A stretch of DNA of 32,846 nucleotides from Clostridia bacterium (GTDB lineage Bacteria > Bacillota > Clostridia > UBA1381 > UBA9506): positions 1 through 32,846 of the forward strand of contig JAFQWH010000031.1 in the NCBI GenBank assembly GCA_017407515.1. The letters are read 5' to 3'. Below, piece after piece: positions 13,284-23,062 of the stretch. The first letter of the stretch is position 1. Each line of letters opens with the position of its first letter. The notes under the pieces were generated by a model. It ran no database searches. It was not told the DNA's origin and was given only the letters and a program-made list of their open reading frames with translations. The position numbers and the translations under genes were made by a program.

Positions 13284-15239
13284 ATGGGGAAAATACAAGT
13301 ATTAGATAAATCGGTTTCCAACAAAATAGCGGCAGGTGAAGTGGTTGAGCGTCCGGCTTCTGTTGTAAAAGAGCTTTTGGAGAACGCGTTAGACGCCGGA
13401 GCTACCCATGTTACCGTGGAAATTAAAAACGGCGGCATTACCTATATCCGTGTAACGGATAACGGTATCGGTATGTCCAGGGAAGATGTTCCTGTGGCAC
13501 TCCTTCGCCATGCAACCAGTAAAATCTCCGATGCTAAAGACTTGGATGCGATTTCAACCTTGGGCTTTCGCGGTGAGGCACTTTCGTCTATTGCTGCTGT
13601 GAGCAAATTTGAAATTTATACCCGCACCCAGGAGGAGGAAACCGGCACCCATCTGGTTTCAGAAGACGGGGAAATTACAGATTGCAGCGAGGCAGGTTGC
13701 CCCGCAGGCACAACGGTAATCGTTCGTGATTTATTTATGAACACCCCTGCCCGTATGAAATTTTTAAAGAAAAACTATACGGAAGCCGGCTATATTGCCG
13801 ATATTGTCAACCGCCTGGCTCTTGCCCGGAGTGATGTTTCTTTCCGCCTACTTTCTGACGGCAAGGAAAGCCTGTTCACAGCAGGGGATTCTGACCTCTT
13901 AGCGGCTATCTATGCGGTTTACGGTAAAGAACTTAAAAACACAATGAAGCCGGCGTCTTTTGATGAGGGCGGAATCTCCATCAGCGGTTTTTGTGCAACA
14001 GCACAGGGAGCCAGACCTAACAGAAGTATGCAAAGCTTCTTTGTAAACGGCCGGTATATTAAAAGCCCACTTCTTGCCCGTGCGGTGGAGGAGGCTTATA
14101 AAAACGAACTGATGGGCGGTAAATTTCCTGCCTGCGTTCTTTTAATTACCCTGCCTCCCGCCATGGTGGATATTAACGTGCACCCCACCAAGCTGGAAGC
14201 AAAATTTGCCGATGAAAAAGCGGTGTATCACTGTGCTTACTGGGCAGCAAAAAATGCTCTGTATCAGAAAACAGAGATTCCGGCGGTAACCCTTTCTGAC
14301 GAAACTGAGGAGGCAGTACCGCCAAAAACGGCTTCTATGAATTTTGGAACAGCAAAGCCTGCCAGACCGGTGGTGGCTCTTCGTGAAACCGGTTTTTCGC
14401 CGAAAAAAGAAACGGAATCTCCTTTTGTTTGGCGTGGACTGCAGGAAAAAACGGCGGTGCAGCCTGTGATTACGCCTGTCAAAACAGAAGAACCCGTGAT
14501 TGCGGCGAAAAAGGAAGAGCCAAAGGCAGTTGAAAAACCGGTAGTGGCTAAACCGGCGGAGATACCGGCAGAACCGGAGATAACGGCACCGGCACCTGAA
14601 CCTGAACCTGTACAAGAGCCGGCTCTGACAGAACAGCCAGCTGTAAAAAAAGAAAAAACAGAACATTCCTACCGTATTTGCGGCCAGATTTTTGATACAT
14701 ATATCATTGTGGAAAAAGACGGACAGATGCTCTTAGTTGACCAGCACGCGGCCCACGAACGCTTGCGGTATGAGGCGTTGCTTTTGCAGTTTGAGGGACG
14801 CTCTGTGCAGTCTCAGATGCTTTTGATTCCCGTTACCCTGCGGCTGACGGCTATTGAAGAAAGCCAGTTTGCAGAGTACCAGGCAACCTTAAATGACATG
14901 GGCTTTGTAGCCGAACCTTTTGGTGAAAAAACTGTCATTTTGCGAGGGGCACCTGAGGCACTGGAGGAAGAGGCATTAAAGTCCTTGTTCTTAGAGGTTT
15001 TGGGGCATCTTTCAGAAAAACGAAAAGACGCCCAAAGTCAAAAGGCACAGCGGGCACTTTACACCATTGCCTGCAAAAGTGCTGTTAAGGCAGGGAACAA
15101 GCTAAGCGAGCAGGAAATGAAAACTCTGCTAGACAGCGTTTTTGATTTAGGCCCGAAAAACACCTGTCCCCACGGTCGGCCTATTACCGTTGCCATGACC
15201 CGTGGTTTTATTGAAAAACAATTTAAACGGATTGTATAA
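13284..15239 (+). CDS. mutL: DNA mismatch repair protein MutL
   Basis: The 651-residue protein links mismatch recognition by MutS to strand incision. The N-terminal GHKL ATPase has ELLENALDAGA (about residues 30-40), DNGIGM and LGFRGEALSSI (near residue 93). A Pro/Glu/Ala-rich linker runs from about residue 335 to 455. The C-terminal domain carries the endonuclease metal motif DQHAAHERLRYE (near residue 486) plus ACKSAVKAG and CPHGRP, so this is the nicking type found in bacteria without MutH. No mutS is in the window, although mutS-mutL adjacency is common in Firmicutes. It follows rseP by 13 bp. Confidence 0.96.
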   Translation: MGKIQVLDKSVSNKIAAGEVVERPASVVKELLENALDAGATHVTVEIKNGGITYIRVTDNGIGMSREDVPVALLRHATSKISDAKDLDAISTLGFRGEALSSIAAVSKFEIYTRTQEEETGTHLVSEDGEITDCSEAGCPAGTTVIVRDLFMNTPARMKFLKKNYTEAGYIADIVNRLALARSDVSFRLLSDGKESLFTAGDSDLLAAIYAVYGKELKNTMKPASFDEGGISISGFCATAQGARPNRSMQSFFVNGRYIKSPLLARAVEEAYKNELMGGKFPACVLLITLPPAMVDINVHPTKLEAKFADEKAVYHCAYWAAKNALYQKTEIPAVTLSDETEEAVPPKTASMNFGTAKPARPVVALRETGFSPKKETESPFVWRGLQEKTAVQPVITPVKTEEPVIAAKKEEPKAVEKPVVAKPAEIPAEPEITAPAPEPEPVQEPALTEQPAVKKEKTEHSYRICGQIFDTYIIVEKDGQMLLVDQHAAHERLRYEALLLQFEGRSVQSQMLLIPVTLRLTAIEESQFAEYQATLNDMGFVAEPFGEKTVILRGAPEALEEEALKSLFLEVLGHLSEKRKDAQSQKAQRALYTIACKSAVKAGNKLSEQEMKTLLDSVFDLGPKNTCPHGRPITVAMTRGFIEKQFKRIV

Positions 15240-15257
15240 ACAAAAGCGGAGGAGAAA

Positions 15258-16181
15258 ATGTCTCAGATTCTTGTAGTAGCAGGGCCTACTGCCAGCGGCA
15301 AAACCGGCCTTGCGATACGTCTGGCAAAAGAATATGGCGGCGAAGTAATTTCGGCAGATTCAATGCAGATTTACCAGCATATGAACATAGCCAGTGCCAA
15401 GCCGACGGTAGAGGAAATGGAGGGGATTCCCCACCATTTGCTCGACTTTGTTTCGCCCTTTTCTCCTTTTTCCGTTGCAGACTATGTGAAGCTTGCGAAA
15501 GAAAAAATTGAGGAAATTACAAAAAGGGGAAACCTGCCTATCCTTTGCGGCGGTACGGGGCTTTACATTTCCTCTTTGGTGGATAACATTGAATTTACCG
15601 AAGCAGAAACCGACTTTTCCGTGCGAAACCGATTGATTCAGGAGGCAGAGGAAAAAGGCATTGTACCCCTCTATGAACGGTTGCAAGGGATTGACCCGGA
15701 AGCGGCAGAAAAAATTCACCCCAACAACCAAAAACGGGTCATTCGTGCTCTGGAAATTTTTGAAACCACGGGGCTTACCCTGTCCCAGCAAAATGCACGG
15801 TCTCGCCTAAATCCGCCCTCGTTTACCGCCTATATGTTGGCTCTTTGCCCGCCCAGAGAGGTGCTGTATCAGCGGATTGATATGCGGGTTGATGCGATGG
15901 AACGACAGGGCTTGTTTGAAGAAACCAAGGCCTTGCAGGCTATGGGCCTTCAGCGGGATATGCAGTCCATGCAGGGCATTGGCTATAAAGAAGCTTTTGA
16001 TTACCTGGCAGGCAAGGTCAGCCGGGAAGAATGCTTGGAAGAAATAAAAAAAGCAACCCGACATTATGCCAAACGACAGCTAACCTGGTTCCGCCGGGAT
16101 AAACGGTATATTTGGGTTGACCCAACAGACGAGAAAAACGTTACAACTGCGATGGAGGCATTTACATGGAAGAACCCTTAA
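15258..16181 (+). CDS. miaA: tRNA dimethylallyltransferase
   Basis: The 307-residue enzyme adds a dimethylallyl group to N6 of adenosine 37 in tRNAs that read codons beginning with U. The P-loop GPTASGKT is at residues 9-16. ISADSMQIYQHMNIASAKP holds the catalytic Asp, and PILCGGTGLYISSLVDN, HPNNQKRVIRALEI and RHYAKRQLTWFRRD are family signatures. The start ATG has GGAGGAG upstream. mutL-miaA adjacency is frequent in bacteria; the usual hfq is missing, with recD2 overlapping the 3' end by 16 bp instead. Its substrate dimethylallyl diphosphate comes from the MEP pathway begun by Dxr. Confidence 0.96.
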   Translation: MSQILVVAGPTASGKTGLAIRLAKEYGGEVISADSMQIYQHMNIASAKPTVEEMEGIPHHLLDFVSPFSPFSVADYVKLAKEKIEEITKRGNLPILCGGTGLYISSLVDNIEFTEAETDFSVRNRLIQEAEEKGIVPLYERLQGIDPEAAEKIHPNNQKRVIRALEIFETTGLTLSQQNARSRLNPPSFTAYMLALCPPREVLYQRIDMRVDAMERQGLFEETKALQAMGLQRDMQSMQGIGYKEAFDYLAGKVSREECLEEIKKATRHYAKRQLTWFRRDKRYIWVDPTDEKNVTTAMEAFTWKNP

Positions 16182-18385
16182 AGCTTTCCGGCTCTGTCAC
16201 AGAGGTGATTTATTTTAATAAAGAAAACGGTTACAGTATTTTTGAACTCTTAACGGAGGACAAGGACGTTATTACCTGTACAGGAACCCTTCCCTTTGTA
16301 AACCCCGGCGAGAACCTGACGGTTATGGGAGGCTGGTATCACCACCCCAGCTACGGCAAACAGCTAAAGCTTACGGGTTTTCTGCGTCCTGAGCCCGGGG
16401 GTGAAATAGAAATACTGAATTTTTTGGCGTCCGGAATTATTCCCGGTGTCCGCCGGGCAACGGCGGAAAAACTGGTGGAGCGGTTTGGTGTCGACACTCT
16501 GCGGGTTATAGAAGACGCTCCGGAACGGCTGGCGGAAATTAAGGGCATTTCGGAAAAGAAAGCCTTTGAAATTCGCAGTGCCTATTTAGAAACGAAAGAC
16601 TTAGAACAACTGATTATGTTTATGCAGAAGCATGGCCTCGCCACGGGGTACGCTATGCGGCTCTATGAACAGTTTGGGGGTCAGGCGGTTAATAAGCTTG
16701 AGAAAAACCCTTATTTATTATGTGAAAAAATCTCCGGCATCGGTTTTAAAACGGCAGACGGCGTTGCAAGAAGCTTAGGCATTATGCCGGACGATGAAAA
16801 CCGTATTCGTGCCGGAGTTAAGCATACCTTAACCTATAACGGTTTTTCCGGCGGGCATACCTTTTTACCGCGGGGTATTTTGGTGCAAAGTGCGGCGGCA
16901 CTTTTATCGGCAGATACGTTACTGGTAGAAAATGCTTTGGTGTCTCTCCTGGCTTCCGGAGCACTGGTGAGTGATGTTATCGGCGAAACAGAAGGCATTT
17001 TTTTGCCGGAGCTTTACTATGCCGAGCATGATTTAGGTAAAAGACTGCTGGCGATGATTCAAAAAAATAGCGAGGCAGACTTTGAAAGCACCCATAAAAT
17101 TGAAAAAGAGATAAGCGACCTTGAAAAAGAGCAGGGCATCACTCTGGCACCCATGCAAAAAGAGGCGGTTATTACTGGTATGACCTCCCACTTTTCCATT
17201 ATAACCGGCGGACCGGGTACGGGTAAAACAACGATTATCCGGTTTTTAATTGATGCGTTTTCCAAGCGGAAAAAGAAAATTGCTTTATGTGCCCCTACGG
17301 GTCGTGCGGCAAAACGCATGAGCCAGCTCTCCGGCAAAGAGGCAAAAACCATTCACCGTCTTTTAGAGGTGGGCTTTTCAGAAGACGACAGCCTCCTGCG
17401 TGCCTTTTCCAAAAACGAAGAGGACCCCTTAGAGGAAGATGTTATTATTGTAGACGAAGCCTCCATGGCAGATGTTTTACTGCTTGATGCTCTCGTGGCG
17501 GCGATTAAGCCGAAAGCCAGGCTGATTTTGGTGGGGGATTCCGACCAGTTGCCGCCGGTGGGAGCCGGGGACGCACTGCGGGATATTATCGCCTCGAAAA
17601 AAGCACCGGTCGCACGACTTGATACAGTGTTCCGCCAGGCGGAGGAAAGCATGATTGTGCAGAATGCTCACCGCATCAATCGGGGCGAACTGCCTATCTA
17701 TAACGAAAAGGGGAAAGACTTTTTCTTTGTATCTTGCAGTGATGCAGAGGAGATTGCAGAAAAACTGACAGAGCTTGTGGGAAACCGCTTGCCAAAAGCC
17801 TATAACCTAGACCCCATGCAGGACATTCAGGTGCTTTCTCCCATGAAAAAAACAACAGCCGGTGTGAATCAGTTAAACAAACTTTTGCAGGAAGTCTTAA
17901 ATCCGCCGAAAAAGGGGCTGCATGAACGGGTAGGAGCCTTGCGGACTCTCCGTGAGGGCGATAAGGTTATGCAGATTAAGAATAATTATGACCTGCCCTG
18001 GGAGACCTTAGACGGGAAGCAGGAGGGCGTTGGCGTTTATAACGGCGACATCGGCACCATTGAGATGATTGAGCCTGAGGGCGTTACCGTTGTGTTTGAC
18101 GGGGAACGCCGGGCAACCTATAAAAATCCTATGCTGGAAGAATTAGAGCTTGCGTACGCTGTAACGGTTCATAAAAGCCAGGGTAGCGAGTTCCCTGTGG
18201 TGGTTATGCCGATTTTTCACGGTGTGCCACGGCTCATGACCCGGAATTTATTGTATACAGCTGTCACCCGTGCGGTGAAACTTGTGGTTTTGGTGGGGCT
18301 AAAGAGTGCCGCGGAGACCATGATAGGTAACGACTACGAAGAAAAAAGGTATTCTGCTTTGCCCCGGTGGCTAACAGAGAATTGA
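16166..18385 (+). CDS. recD2: RecD2-type ATP-dependent DNA helicase
   Basis: The 739-residue protein is a superfamily 1B 5'-3' helicase of the RecD2/YrrC type, which works outside RecBCD in repair and fork maintenance. The N-terminal part (about 1-310) has an OB-like start and tandem helix-hairpin-helix segments (ASGIIPGVRRATAEKLVERF, AEIKGISEKKAFEI, KISGIGFKTADGVA). The helicase core has Walker A ITGGPGTGKTT (near 348), APTGRAAKRM, Walker B IIVDEASMAD (near 430), GDSDQLPPVGAGDAL, and the C-terminal AVTVHKSQGSEFPVVVMP and LLYTAVTRA motifs. It overlaps miaA by 16 bp. Confidence 0.94.
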   Translation: MEEPLKLSGSVTEVIYFNKENGYSIFELLTEDKDVITCTGTLPFVNPGENLTVMGGWYHHPSYGKQLKLTGFLRPEPGGEIEILNFLASGIIPGVRRATAEKLVERFGVDTLRVIEDAPERLAEIKGISEKKAFEIRSAYLETKDLEQLIMFMQKHGLATGYAMRLYEQFGGQAVNKLEKNPYLLCEKISGIGFKTADGVARSLGIMPDDENRIRAGVKHTLTYNGFSGGHTFLPRGILVQSAAALLSADTLLVENALVSLLASGALVSDVIGETEGIFLPELYYAEHDLGKRLLAMIQKNSEADFESTHKIEKEISDLEKEQGITLAPMQKEAVITGMTSHFSIITGGPGTGKTTIIRFLIDAFSKRKKKIALCAPTGRAAKRMSQLSGKEAKTIHRLLEVGFSEDDSLLRAFSKNEEDPLEEDVIIVDEASMADVLLLDALVAAIKPKARLILVGDSDQLPPVGAGDALRDIIASKKAPVARLDTVFRQAEESMIVQNAHRINRGELPIYNEKGKDFFFVSCSDAEEIAEKLTELVGNRLPKAYNLDPMQDIQVLSPMKKTTAGVNQLNKLLQEVLNPPKKGLHERVGALRTLREGDKVMQIKNNYDLPWETLDGKQEGVGVYNGDIGTIEMIEPEGVTVVFDGERRATYKNPMLEELELAYAVTVHKSQGSEFPVVVMPIFHGVPRLMTRNLLYTAVTRAVKLVVLVGLKSAAETMIGNDYEEKRYSALPRWLTEN

Positions 18386-18393
18386 GGAAAGAC

Positions 18394-19044
18394 ATGGATA
18401 ATCAGATTACATATCCTTATATTGAAGCATTTTTAAACGAAATAGAACCGCCGGACAATCAGCTTCTGCATGAGCTTGAGGCGGAGGCAAGGCGAGACAA
18501 CGTTCCGGCGGCAGTACGCCCAACGGCACGGTTTTTGTCAGTTTTAGCAAAGCTGAAGCAACCCAAACGCATCTTAGAGATTGGCTCTGCCATTGGCTAT
18601 TCCGCTCTGACTTTGTACCTTGCCTGCGATAGAAAAACGAAAATTGTTACCATCGAAAAGGACGAGGAACGGTTTTTACTGGCTCGCAACAATTTCCGCC
18701 GCTTTGAAGCCTTGGGAGATATTAAGCCTATCTGCGGTGATGCGGAAGAAGAAATTGAGAACCTGGAGGGCACCTTTGACATGGCGTTTATTGATGCGGC
18801 AAAGGGTGCCAGTATGCGGTATTTTGACAAGATTTTGCCGAAGATGGAACAGGGCGGCATGATTGTTACAGATAATGTTTTATACGGTGGGAGAACAGCC
18901 GCACCGGGCGAACCTGTACATAAGCACAGAACCGGCGTTCGCATTATGCGAGAATATTTAGACTTTCTCTGCACAGACCCCCGGTTTTACACAGCAGTGT
19001 TGCCGGTGGGAGATGGCGTTGCAGTAACCCTTTTAAAGGACTAA
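18394..19044 (+). CDS. yrrM: O-methyltransferase, YrrM/TrmR-like
   Basis: The 216-residue protein is an S-adenosylmethionine-dependent methyltransferase of the class I O-methyltransferase group. Motif I is ILEIGSAIGYSALTLYLA; the acidic ribose-binding residue is in VTIEKDEERFLLAR. FDMAFIDAAKG and GGMIVTDNVLYGG complete the cofactor and metal site. The nearest characterised relative by pattern is Bacillus subtilis YrrM (TrmR), which methylates 5-hydroxyuridine at the tRNA wobble position; that assignment is inference from family and from neighbouring miaA and pth. The ATG at 18394 has GAGGAAAG ahead. recD2 ends 8 bp before it. Confidence 0.85.
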   Translation: MDNQITYPYIEAFLNEIEPPDNQLLHELEAEARRDNVPAAVRPTARFLSVLAKLKQPKRILEIGSAIGYSALTLYLACDRKTKIVTIEKDEERFLLARNNFRRFEALGDIKPICGDAEEEIENLEGTFDMAFIDAAKGASMRYFDKILPKMEQGGMIVTDNVLYGGRTAAPGEPVHKHRTGVRIMREYLDFLCTDPRFYTAVLPVGDGVAVTLLKD

Positions 19045-19057
19045 ACGGAGGAAAGAC

Positions 19058-19627
19058 ATGTACGTTATTTTAGGGATTGGAAACCCCGGAAAGCAGTATG
19101 AAAACACGAAGCACAATATCGGTTTTATCAGCCTTGACTTTCTGGCGGCATCTTTGGGCATACAAATCAATAAAATTAAACATAAAGCCTTAATCGGCGA
19201 GGGCACTATCGGCGGCGAAAAGGTGCTACTCGTTAAACCGCAGACCTATGTGAATCTTTCAGGAGAGTCTGCCGGAGAAATTCTGCGGTTTTATAAGGTG
19301 CCGCCGGAAAATTTGATTGTTATTTATGACGATGTTAACTTAGCTGCCGGTAGAGTCAGAATCCGGCCCAAGGGCTCAGACGGCGGCCATAACGGCATTA
19401 AGTCAATTTTGTACCACTTAAAAAGTGACCAGTTCCCCCGCATTCGGTTAGGGGTTGGGCAAAAGCCGCCGGAATACGATTTGGCGGATTGGGTGCTTTC
19501 CAAATTTACCGACGAGGAGATTAAGGTTTTATCAAAAACCGTGGATAAAGTGCCGGATATGGTTCGGGAAATAATTGTAAACGGTGCCCAGAGTGCTATG
19601 AACCGTTATAATGGTTTTGGTCAATAA
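19058..19627 (+). CDS. pth: Peptidyl-tRNA hydrolase
   Basis: The 189-residue enzyme releases peptides from tRNAs dropped by stalled ribosomes. The signature LGIGNPGKQYENTKHNIGF contains Asn9 and the catalytic His19. VIYDDVNLAAGRVRIR holds the conserved Asp, and GSDGGHNGIKSI and FPRIRLGVG complete the active-site cleft. The length is typical. GGAGGAAAG precedes the ATG. pth directly followed by mfd is the standard Firmicute order, with only 11 bp between the pth stop and the chosen mfd start. Confidence 0.97.
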   Translation: MYVILGIGNPGKQYENTKHNIGFISLDFLAASLGIQINKIKHKALIGEGTIGGEKVLLVKPQTYVNLSGESAGEILRFYKVPPENLIVIYDDVNLAAGRVRIRPKGSDGGHNGIKSILYHLKSDQFPRIRLGVGQKPPEYDLADWVLSKFTDEEIKVLSKTVDKVPDMVREIIVNGAQSAMNRYNGFGQ

Positions 19628-19638
19628 GTAAGGATTTG

Positions 19639-22600
19639 GTGATTGTTTTGTTTGATAAACTTCTGTCCGGAAAAAAAGAGTGGAAAGAACTTCAGACCGC
19701 TACAAAAAGCGGTCTTTTTCCGCTGTCTGTGACAGGACTGACAGAGCAGAGCAAGGCTCATATTACCGCCATGATTTGCGGCGAAACAAAGGCCTGCGGT
19801 ATGGTGGTTTGTGACAGTGATTACAGTGCAAAGCAATTTTGCGAGGACATCAGCTTTTTTTCAGGCAAAGAGGCGATTTATTATCCCTCAAAAGAAATAG
19901 AATATTACCGTGTTGATGCCAAAAGCACGGAGCTTGAGGCACAGCGTCTTTCAGCTTTGGGTCGATTGGCAGAGGAAGGCGACGAGGCACTTTTGGTTTT
20001 GGGCATTGATGCTCTCCTTCAGTTTGCGGCAGATTTTTCTGCCTTTAAAAGCTCCATGATAACCCTTTCCGATGGTGGCAGTTTTGCCGTTTCCGAGCTT
20101 TTGGAAAAGCTGACAGAATTGGGATATGCAAGAGAAGATATGGTGGAATCAAAAGGGCAGTTCTCTGTTCGCGGCGGTATTGTAGACGTGTACCCGCCCG
20201 GTGCAGAAAACCCTTACCGAATTGAATTTTTCGGTGACGAAATTGATTCTATCCGTGAGTTTGACCCGATTATGCAGACCTCCGTACAAAAGCTTGCTTC
20301 TGTTCGGATTGAAGCGGCAAGAGAGATGGTTCAGACAGCGGAAAACCGCCCCTGCGTGGCAGATTATATTCCGGTGGAAGCACCGGTATTTTTTAATGAG
20401 CCGGAACGCATCAGAGAACGGGCAGAGGGATATTTATGGGATATTGGCGAAACGGTTTCCGCCCTGTTGGAAAAAGGAGTTATCGAAAAGGCAGAGGAGG
20501 CCTATATTCACGATTACGAAAAGGTTTTATCGATTCTTTTAAAGCACCCCTTTATCGGGCTTTTCACCCTGCCTCAATCCACAAGGGACTTTCACCCGAA
20601 GATGGCGGTCAACGTAACCACCCACGGGGTGAATATCTATTCCGGCCGTCGGGATTTATTGTATACAGATATTAAGGAATGGCTCTCTGTTGGCTATGCC
20701 GTCGTGTTAGCGGCGGGCAACGCCATGCAGGGCGAGGCACTGCTTCGGGAACTTTCTGAGCAGGGTTTTCCCGCCTTTTTATCACGCGACCCCGAGGAAG
20801 CAACTCAGGGACAGATTCTTATTTTAGAGGGTAGACTCAAAAAAGGCTTTTCTTACCCTGCCTGTGGCCTGTTGCTACTTTCCGACAGCGAAATTTTCGG
20901 CAGAGAGGCTCGACGGAGCCGCCGCAGAAAAGTGGCCAAGGGGAACAAGCTCAAAAGCTTTGACGATTTAGATATTGGGGATTATGTAGTTCATTCCACC
21001 CATGGTATCGGTCAGTATGTGGGCATGGATACCCTAACGGTGGACGGACATTATAAGGACTATTTAAAGATTCAGTATGCCGGAGAGGACTTTTTATATG
21101 TCCCCTGCGACCAGCTGGACCTTTTGCAGAAATACATCGGAAAAGAAGCCAGAGTCCGGCTTTCCAAAATGGGCGGTGCCGATTTTTCACGGCAAAAAGC
21201 CAAGGTAAAAAAATCAACCATGGAGCTTGCCCAGGGACTGATTCAGCTCTATGCTGCCCGGCAGGCTTCCCGTGGGTATGCCTTTTCGCCGGATACCACC
21301 TGGCAAAAGGAATTTGAAGATAGATTTCCCTATGAGGAAACGGAAGACCAGTTATCTGCCATAGCGGAAGTTAAGGCAGATATGGAATCTGACCAGCCCA
21401 TGGACCGTCTCTTGTGCGGTGACGTTGGCTACGGCAAAACCGAAGTGGCTCTCCGTGCTGCCTTTAAAGCGGTGCAGGACTCAAAGCAGGTGGCATACCT
21501 TGCTCCTACAACGGTTTTGGCGTTGCAGCACTATAACACCTTTATCCGTCGCATGAAGGATTTTCCCATTCGTGTAGAGTTGATTTCAAGACTGGTCAGT
21601 GCCAAGGAACAGACGGCAATTTTAAAACGGCTCAAGACCGGGGAAACGGATATTGTCATCGGTACGCACAGACTTTTGGGGAAAGATATTGAGTTTCACA
21701 ATCTGGGGCTTTTGGTGATTGATGAGGAGCAGCGTTTCGGTGTTCGCCATAAGGAACGGATTAAGGAAATGAAGAACAATGTAGACGTTTTAACCCTGTC
21801 TGCAACCCCCATTCCCAGAACGCTGCATATGTCCATGGTGAACATTAAGGACATGAGCTTGCTTTCCGAACCGCCTCAGGACAGATACCCGGTTTCGACC
21901 TATGTGGTGGAATATAACCCGGTGATTGTTTTAGATGCCATAAAAAAAGAACTGTCCCGGGGAGGACAGGTGTATTATCTTCATAACCAGACCCAGTCTA
22001 TTTCTGCCTGCGTCCGCAGGCTTGCTCAGGAACTACCTGATGCAAGAATTCGCTTTGCTCACGGGCAGATGGACCCGGAGGAGCTGGAAGATGTTATGAT
22101 GCTGATGCAACAGGGTGAGATTGATATTTTGGTTTGCACCACCATCATAGAAACGGGGCTGGATATTCAGAACGTTAATACTATGATTATAGAAGATGCT
22201 GACCGTTTAGGCCTTGCTCAGCTTTATCAGCTGCGAGGCCGCGTTGGCCGCAGTAACCGCCGTGCTTACTGCTATTTGACCTACCGTCGGGATAAGGCAC
22301 TTCGGGAAGAAGCAGTTAAACGTCTTTCTGCTATTCGTGAATTTACGGAGTTTGGCTCCGGCTTTAAAATTGCTATGCGTGACCTGGAAATCCGTGGTGC
22401 CGGGAACCTTTTGGGTGCCGAGCAGCACGGGCACATGGAAACCGTTGGCTATGATATGTATTGCCGACTCTTAGAAGAATGCGTCAATGAGCTGCAGGGC
22501 AGACCGCCTCAGGAAGAAGACTGGGAGCCGCAGCTTGACTTTGAAGCCGATGCTTACATTCCGGCAACCTATATCAGAAGCCACCGCCTCCGCCTTGAGT

Positions 22601-22977
22601 TTTACAAAAAAATCGGTGCGGTAACGTCCGAGGCAGATAGCCGCGATGTGGCAGATGAAATGATTGACCGCTTCGGGGACTATCCGAACTGCGTAGAGAA
22701 CCTGCTGATGGCCGCCCAAAGCAAAGCCTTAGCTAAAGAAACGGAAATTTCTCAGGTAACGGTGCGTGAGGGTAGCGTGCTTTGCTATTTTAAGGGCACC
22801 TTCCAGCCAGCGAAAATTGCCGAATTGATTGGGAAATATCAGGGCAGAATCCTGCTGTCGGCAGGGCAGAAACCGTACTTTTCCTATCGTATGCAGGAGG
22901 CAGACAAAAAGAATGTAGCGGCTTGTATTAAAAGTTTGTTACAAGCCTATAAGGACTTGCACGACGAAAAAAAATAG
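19639..22977 (+). CDS. mfd: Transcription-repair coupling factor
   Basis: The roughly 1112-residue translocase removes RNA polymerase stalled at DNA damage and recruits UvrA. The N-terminal UvrB-like region is followed by a CarD-like polymerase-interacting domain (about residues 435-510, VVHSTHGIGQYVGMDTL). The RecG-like translocase has Walker A CGDVGYGKTEVA (near 594), the DEEQRFGV box (near 695), SATPIPRTL, the motif VI region QLRGRVGRSNR, and a C-terminal TRCF domain. The start is uncertain: GTG 19639 is four bases after AAGGA, TTG 19636 is even closer, and TTG 19648 is also possible. An intrinsic-terminator-like hairpin lies about 20 codons in. Confidence 0.95.
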   Translation: MIVLFDKLLSGKKEWKELQTATKSGLFPLSVTGLTEQSKAHITAMICGETKACGMVVCDSDYSAKQFCEDISFFSGKEAIYYPSKEIEYYRVDAKSTELEAQRLSALGRLAEEGDEALLVLGIDALLQFAADFSAFKSSMITLSDGGSFAVSELLEKLTELGYAREDMVESKGQFSVRGGIVDVYPPGAENPYRIEFFGDEIDSIREFDPIMQTSVQKLASVRIEAAREMVQTAENRPCVADYIPVEAPVFFNEPERIRERAEGYLWDIGETVSALLEKGVIEKAEEAYIHDYEKVLSILLKHPFIGLFTLPQSTRDFHPKMAVNVTTHGVNIYSGRRDLLYTDIKEWLSVGYAVVLAAGNAMQGEALLRELSEQGFPAFLSRDPEEATQGQILILEGRLKKGFSYPACGLLLLSDSEIFGREARRSRRRKVAKGNKLKSFDDLDIGDYVVHSTHGIGQYVGMDTLTVDGHYKDYLKIQYAGEDFLYVPCDQLDLLQKYIGKEARVRLSKMGGADFSRQKAKVKKSTMELAQGLIQLYAARQASRGYAFSPDTTWQKEFEDRFPYEETEDQLSAIAEVKADMESDQPMDRLLCGDVGYGKTEVALRAAFKAVQDSKQVAYLAPTTVLALQHYNTFIRRMKDFPIRVELISRLVSAKEQTAILKRLKTGETDIVIGTHRLLGKDIEFHNLGLLVIDEEQRFGVRHKERIKEMKNNVDVLTLSATPIPRTLHMSMVNIKDMSLLSEPPQDRYPVSTYVVEYNPVIVLDAIKKELSRGGQVYYLHNQTQSISACVRRLAQELPDARIRFAHGQMDPEELEDVMMLMQQGEIDILVCTTIIETGLDIQNVNTMIIEDADRLGLAQLYQLRGRVGRSNRRAYCYLTYRRDKALREEAVKRLSAIREFTEFGSGFKIAMRDLEIRGAGNLLGAEQHGHMETVGYDMYCRLLEECVNELQGRPPQEEDWEPQLDFEADAYIPATYIRSHRLRLEFYKKIGAVTSEADSRDVADEMIDRFGDYPNCVENLLMAAQSKALAKETEISQVTVREGSVLCYFKGTFQPAKIAELIGKYQGRILLSAGQKPYFSYRMQEADKKNVAACIKSLLQAYKDLHDEKK
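19694..19719 (+). terminator. Terminator-like hairpin inside the start of mfd
   Basis: AGACCGCT (19694-19701) and AGCGGTCT (19708-19715) form a perfect 8-bp stem with an ACAAAA loop, and the T-run 19715-19719 follows. This meets the usual intrinsic-terminator pattern but lies within coding sequence just after the mfd start. It could attenuate transcription when ribosomes do not follow closely. Confidence 0.55.
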
Positions 22978-22985
22978 TGTATAAT
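22957..22985 (+). promoter_or_regulatory. Sigma-A promoter of prsA
   Basis: TTGCAC (22957-22962), 17 bp and TATAAT (22980-22985) span the end of mfd and lead into prsA, about 78 bp before its start codon. Confidence 0.7.
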
Positions 22986-23062
22986 TATAAAGAGATATTT
23001 TGTCTTGTATTTTTCTTTCAAAAATAAATCTGCCATCTATGGCAGGAAAGGGAGTGTTAATC

